Source: Diplonema papillatum | Lineage: Eukaryota > Euglenozoa > Diplonemea > Diplonemida > Diplonemidae | Direction: 5' to 3' | DNA length: 64,000 nt | NCBI GenBank assembly: GCA_030068145.1 | Contig: JAPJBO010000960.1 | Coordinates: 20,394 to 84,393 of the forward strand | In this document: positions 60,496-64,000 of the stretch, in pieces | Position numbering within the stretch: the stretch's first letter is position 1 | How the letters are laid out: each line of letters starts with the position of its first letter | The notes under the pieces: generated by a model | Told to the model about the DNA's origin: nothing | What the model saw: only the letters and a program-made list of their open reading frames with translations | Database searches by the model: none | Program-made: the position numbers and the translations under genes

Positions 60496-61755
60496 CTTAG
60501 AAAATGGCTGCTGAGGTCCGGGATGTATCTTTCGTGCCCCCCCACCTCAGCCACCCCGTCAGTCCTTCTGAAATAGTGTGGCATAGGCTGTGGCATGGAT
60601 CGGCGACACGTTGAAGACTTCGGGAACGGCTAGCTCGCGACGGTTACCGTGCTACGGTGTTGGCTTTCGGTCTCACGGATCGTGGGGGAAATAGTGCCTC
60701 CCATCTTGACGGTCCACCCCTGCTTGAGTCGGTTCGTACCTATCTCTTGAACCTGCATCGAAGTGCCTGTCGCTGTTTATCACAGTGAAACACGGTCCAC
60801 CGCAGTCTATCAGGTCCATCCCGAGTCCCTAGAGCTGCATCGAATTGCCCTCCACAAGGCAGGTGTTTCTTCCGAAGGGAAGGCGCAAGAAGGAGAACAA
60901 AAGAAAACGGGGCCGGCAAAGACCCTCTGAAAAAGGACCGCACATAAGCATCGAGAACAGAACGAAACGCCCCCCCCCCCGTATTTCTTCTTTTTTTCCC
61001 CCTCCTTTTTTTCCCTCGTTTTTGCGCGCGGTTCATGGCTTCATATTTTCCCCCTCCCCTACTGTTTTCTATTTTGCTCCTGGTTCGCTTTTTCGTTTTG
61101 TCCCGGTGTTTCCGCCGTGTGTGCCATAAATGCTCGGAGGCGCTCACCGGTGCTTCGTTCTACGGAGGCTAGACGAGGAGAAGCCGCACCTAAGTACTAA
61201 TACGTACACCTGCAGGGATTTTTTCCAACCAGTTGAGGGCCACCCGTGCCGTGTAGTAGTTTCAGCTAAGTAGTAGTAGTAGTAGTATTTGTCATCTTAA
61301 TCCGGGAACAAGTCAGGGAGAAGTCAGGGAGAAGAACGGAGCAATCTTTACAAACAACCGAGTGACTTAAGGTGGCCGCTTGAGCGGCGCCAATCCGAGC
61401 GCACACAGCAGCAGTGACGCGTCGGGCCGTGGTGAAAAAAGATTTTGACTTGGCAACCTTTTTTTAGCCACATGCAATGTGTGAGGAAACTGAACCGCCC
61501 AAGTAGGACCTTCTGATCATGATCATTTGCCAAATTTGCCACCTGAAACCACGTCCAGGATTTGGGCTCAGGGTAGTGCGGTCAACGAAAAAGCACGGGT
61601 CACTTCAAGTGTGCTGTGGGCCGGTCGGATCATGCTTGTGCCTGTCTGAGTCTGGTCTGCCTGTTCTCGTGGCTCACACTGGAAACCCTGAACCTACAAC
61701 ACCTCACAGTACCCACAAGCCACCGCTGCCACAGCTTCACAAGTCGCTGCCACAG

Positions 61756-64000
61756 CTCTCCCACACAAAATCCCTTACGGAAACGTGTCAACTCTTGGCG
61801 CGATTTCGTCGGTCAGTGCTCCTGATGACGATGGTATGCACCACGTAGAACACCCTGTGGTCCCCACAGGGGGGCTATGGAGGTTTATACGTAGGTACCA
61901 CATGCTGCGTAGGTGTGTACTAGGGTACCATATCCTCTACAGGATGGCCTCAGGGTCAGGGGCCCGATGGTATCCACAGCAGCTCGTGGCACACCTTTGA
62001 GGAGCGGTCTCACGGAGGCAACAGGGGTGTCGAAGATGCGCAACGCCAACTGGGCCTGCCGCCCAATGAAGCACGAGGAGACGTTCCCCTCGTAGTATTT
62101 CATACGAAGCCGGGGCTTGAGAGAGAAGAAAAAACCCGCCGGAACAATGTTTTCCAGGCATATAGAAAAATTAGTTTGCAGACGTGTCCTCTCTGTTGCC
62201 TGCGCTCGCAGCTGCACAGTGCTACGGGCAATGCTCTCCTGCTTGCTTGCCGAGAGGATCTATCCGAAGCACAACAGTTAGCGGTTGCTCAAGGCAGACA
62301 AAACGACAAGAGGGTGTTCTATTATTCTTTCTCCTGTATAAAATACTCGACGTAGCTGTTTTGACTCCGAATGGAAGGGAGGAAATATAGAGGTAGAGGG
62401 GCAAATACAATACAAATACAATCTGATTTGTTCTTCGCTGACACCACCGTGTGTTGTTTTCTCACTCAGGACTTTGACCTGGGTAGACCCGCATGACCTC
62501 ACGTCCGTTCAACACGTTCGGTGGTTACAGCACTTGAGATCCCTTCTGTTCTTTGTCTGGCAGCATCGTCGAGCATTTCCTTCCAAGCTGGCGCTCATGT
62601 AAAAAAATGGGGAGAGAGGGTTCGGTCCTGCTTAATAGGCCACACGGTGAATACCAGCCTCAGAAGCGCCCAATAGCCGGTGCTTCTGCTACACCCAAAA
62701 CGCGTGTAAATATACACCCGACGAGCGCCTTCAGCTCCAGCTCCTGAGGCTGACTTCCCGCGTGGTCGGGCAAATACTCCCTGCTGCGGCAGATTTGCGC
62801 TCTTTGCGCAAATCTACTGCTGGACGTGCCCTGACAACAGCTATCAACCTAATGCTCCCAGGTTTGGTTACATCCCGCAGGGAGTGTGCACCCCCAGGGC
62901 TGTGTGCGAGCCTTCGACTCCCAGACGGGGCGAGGCACCCACAACCAATATGGGAAGGCATTGAGTTCTGCAAAGTGCAAGTGCCATGAAGGCAAGCGAG
63001 CACATACATGGGAAGACATGGTGTCTCGTGAACAGCCATTCCAGTCTGCGTGGGACGAGGCACCCACAACCAACATGGGAAGGCATTGAGTTCTGTACAG
63101 TGCAAGTGCCATGAAGGCACACGAGCACATACATGGGAAGACATGGTGCCTCGTGCACAGCCATTCCGGGATTCACCATCTTTTCGTGGCCGCACAAAAA
63201 AAAACAGAAGAAGAAAAGGACGGAAACTCGGGAAGAACTAAAAAAGAACGAACAGAAACTCTCGCCGGGGGACCGGGGACCACCCACCGGGTGAACGAGA
63301 GAAACGTGGGAGAGGGGGGGGGAGTAATAGGAGTTTTCCAGATATCGGCGCATAATCCTAGACCCCCCACGTGTGTGCTTATAGTACCCTCTTAGGTACC
63401 CTCGCAATGGATGTGCATACCTCTCTGACACTCCTCAAGACGGTACCTGAACCTCCCTCACACCCCTGCTGTTGGATAGTCATACCCACGTTGACTACGG
63501 CTATGACGATGTCTTAACCCTCCTGACCACCCCCCAAACCGTCTTCCAGATATTGGCGCATTATTTGAAAATGTCCTTTCACAAAGTCTTGGAAGTCTTG
63601 CGGAGTATTATTTTTGGCAGAGTCACCCCATGTATTAGATATAACTGTGTATAAGACTTTGTGTGAAGGGTTGCCATAGTGAGGAGTTTTGTGTGTTTGC
63701 AAATGCCTGAGTGTCGTGTATGTGTGTGGTGTATGTGTGTGGTCGCAGAAGAATACGAAGCACGAAAACATGTAGGGTGGGGTTGACTATTTTTGATATC
63801 TTTTTGCAAACTAGATTTTTTGCGACAACCAATTTCTGCTTCCCTGGAGACAGTATTTGTTACAGCTAAAAAGAACGTTGGCAGCGGTTTAACCAGAACA
63901 CACGTAGGTTAAATCGCACAAACAAATCCTCGGGCCAGGGAAAGGAACAGATGAATGAAACGAGACATAAGAAAGAGAAAAATAAATGAAAGAAAAAAAT
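61756..64000. repeat. Tandem array unit C (cut by window end)
   Basis: Matches unit B, including absence of the 169-bp segment. The window stops before its peptidase ORF would begin. One extra T near 63986 relative to unit A. Confidence 0.9.

Larger units (their letters stand above)
54831..61755. repeat. Tandem array unit B (6925 bp)
   Basis: Collinear with unit A. Differences: lacks the 169 bp at 49261-49429, has a replaced block at 58061-58110, satellite copy-number differences at 60014-60495, and a handful of single-base changes. Confidence 0.9.

Overview
Nuclear DNA of a eukaryote, not a prokaryote. Host coding sequence is split into exons joined by canonical GT-AG introns, almost all on the minus strand, and most of the window is transposons, satellites and low-complexity DNA. 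The mix of DIRS-type and non-LTR retroelements, a piggyBac relic, a C2-formin and GC-rich exons inside very large introns suggests a protist, perhaps an alveolate alga (chromerid- or dinoflagellate-like). That guess is from general resemblance only (low confidence).

Layout. 1-2.1 kb: foldback and palindromic miniature elements. 2.1-2.9 kb: a 126-bp tandem repeat. 2.96-7.6 kb: minus-strand exons of a formin with an N-terminal C2 domain, CUE/UBA-like helices, a coiled coil, a proline-rich FH1 and only the first piece of FH2. 8.36-9.72 kb: a hairpin-rich satellite. 9.72-12.35 kb: a non-LTR retrotransposon (2A-like peptide, AP-type endonuclease, reverse transcriptase), interrupted near its 5' end by a 12.1-kb piggyBac element (12353-24466, TTAA on both sides). 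The piggyBac element holds a chain of five long-inverted-repeat elements and a DIRS-like element with a PHD-like ORF, a gag-like ORF, a tyrosine recombinase and RT/RNase H.

24.6-36.7 kb: scattered host exons, 63-bp and 70-bp tandem repeats, a partial gene duplication, and one very long exon (30517-36153, minus) for a protein with about 20 copies of a PSSATLPFDPR-like motif. 37.4-46.1 kb: a minus-strand BART/ARL2BP-like gene whose intron holds about 6.7 kb of an 18-bp minisatellite and whose terminal exon is quadruplicated. 46.6-47.5 kb: an unrecognised minus-strand coding region.

47.76-64 kb: a nearly identical tandem array of about 7-kb units (two complete, one cut by the window end). Each complete unit carries a minus-strand papain-fold cysteine peptidase with a 2A-like ETNPGP motif just before the catalytic domain, a minus-strand segment with two hydrophobic stretches, a plus-strand coding stretch, and a short satellite. 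The two peptidase copies match almost everywhere except one sharply bounded block of about 45 bp. The peptidase region and its flanking direct repeats, with a fragment of the same ORF inside a formin intron, suggest the unit derives from a mobile or gene-carrying element. This peptidase array and the nested 12-kb transposon stack are the parts most worth following up.
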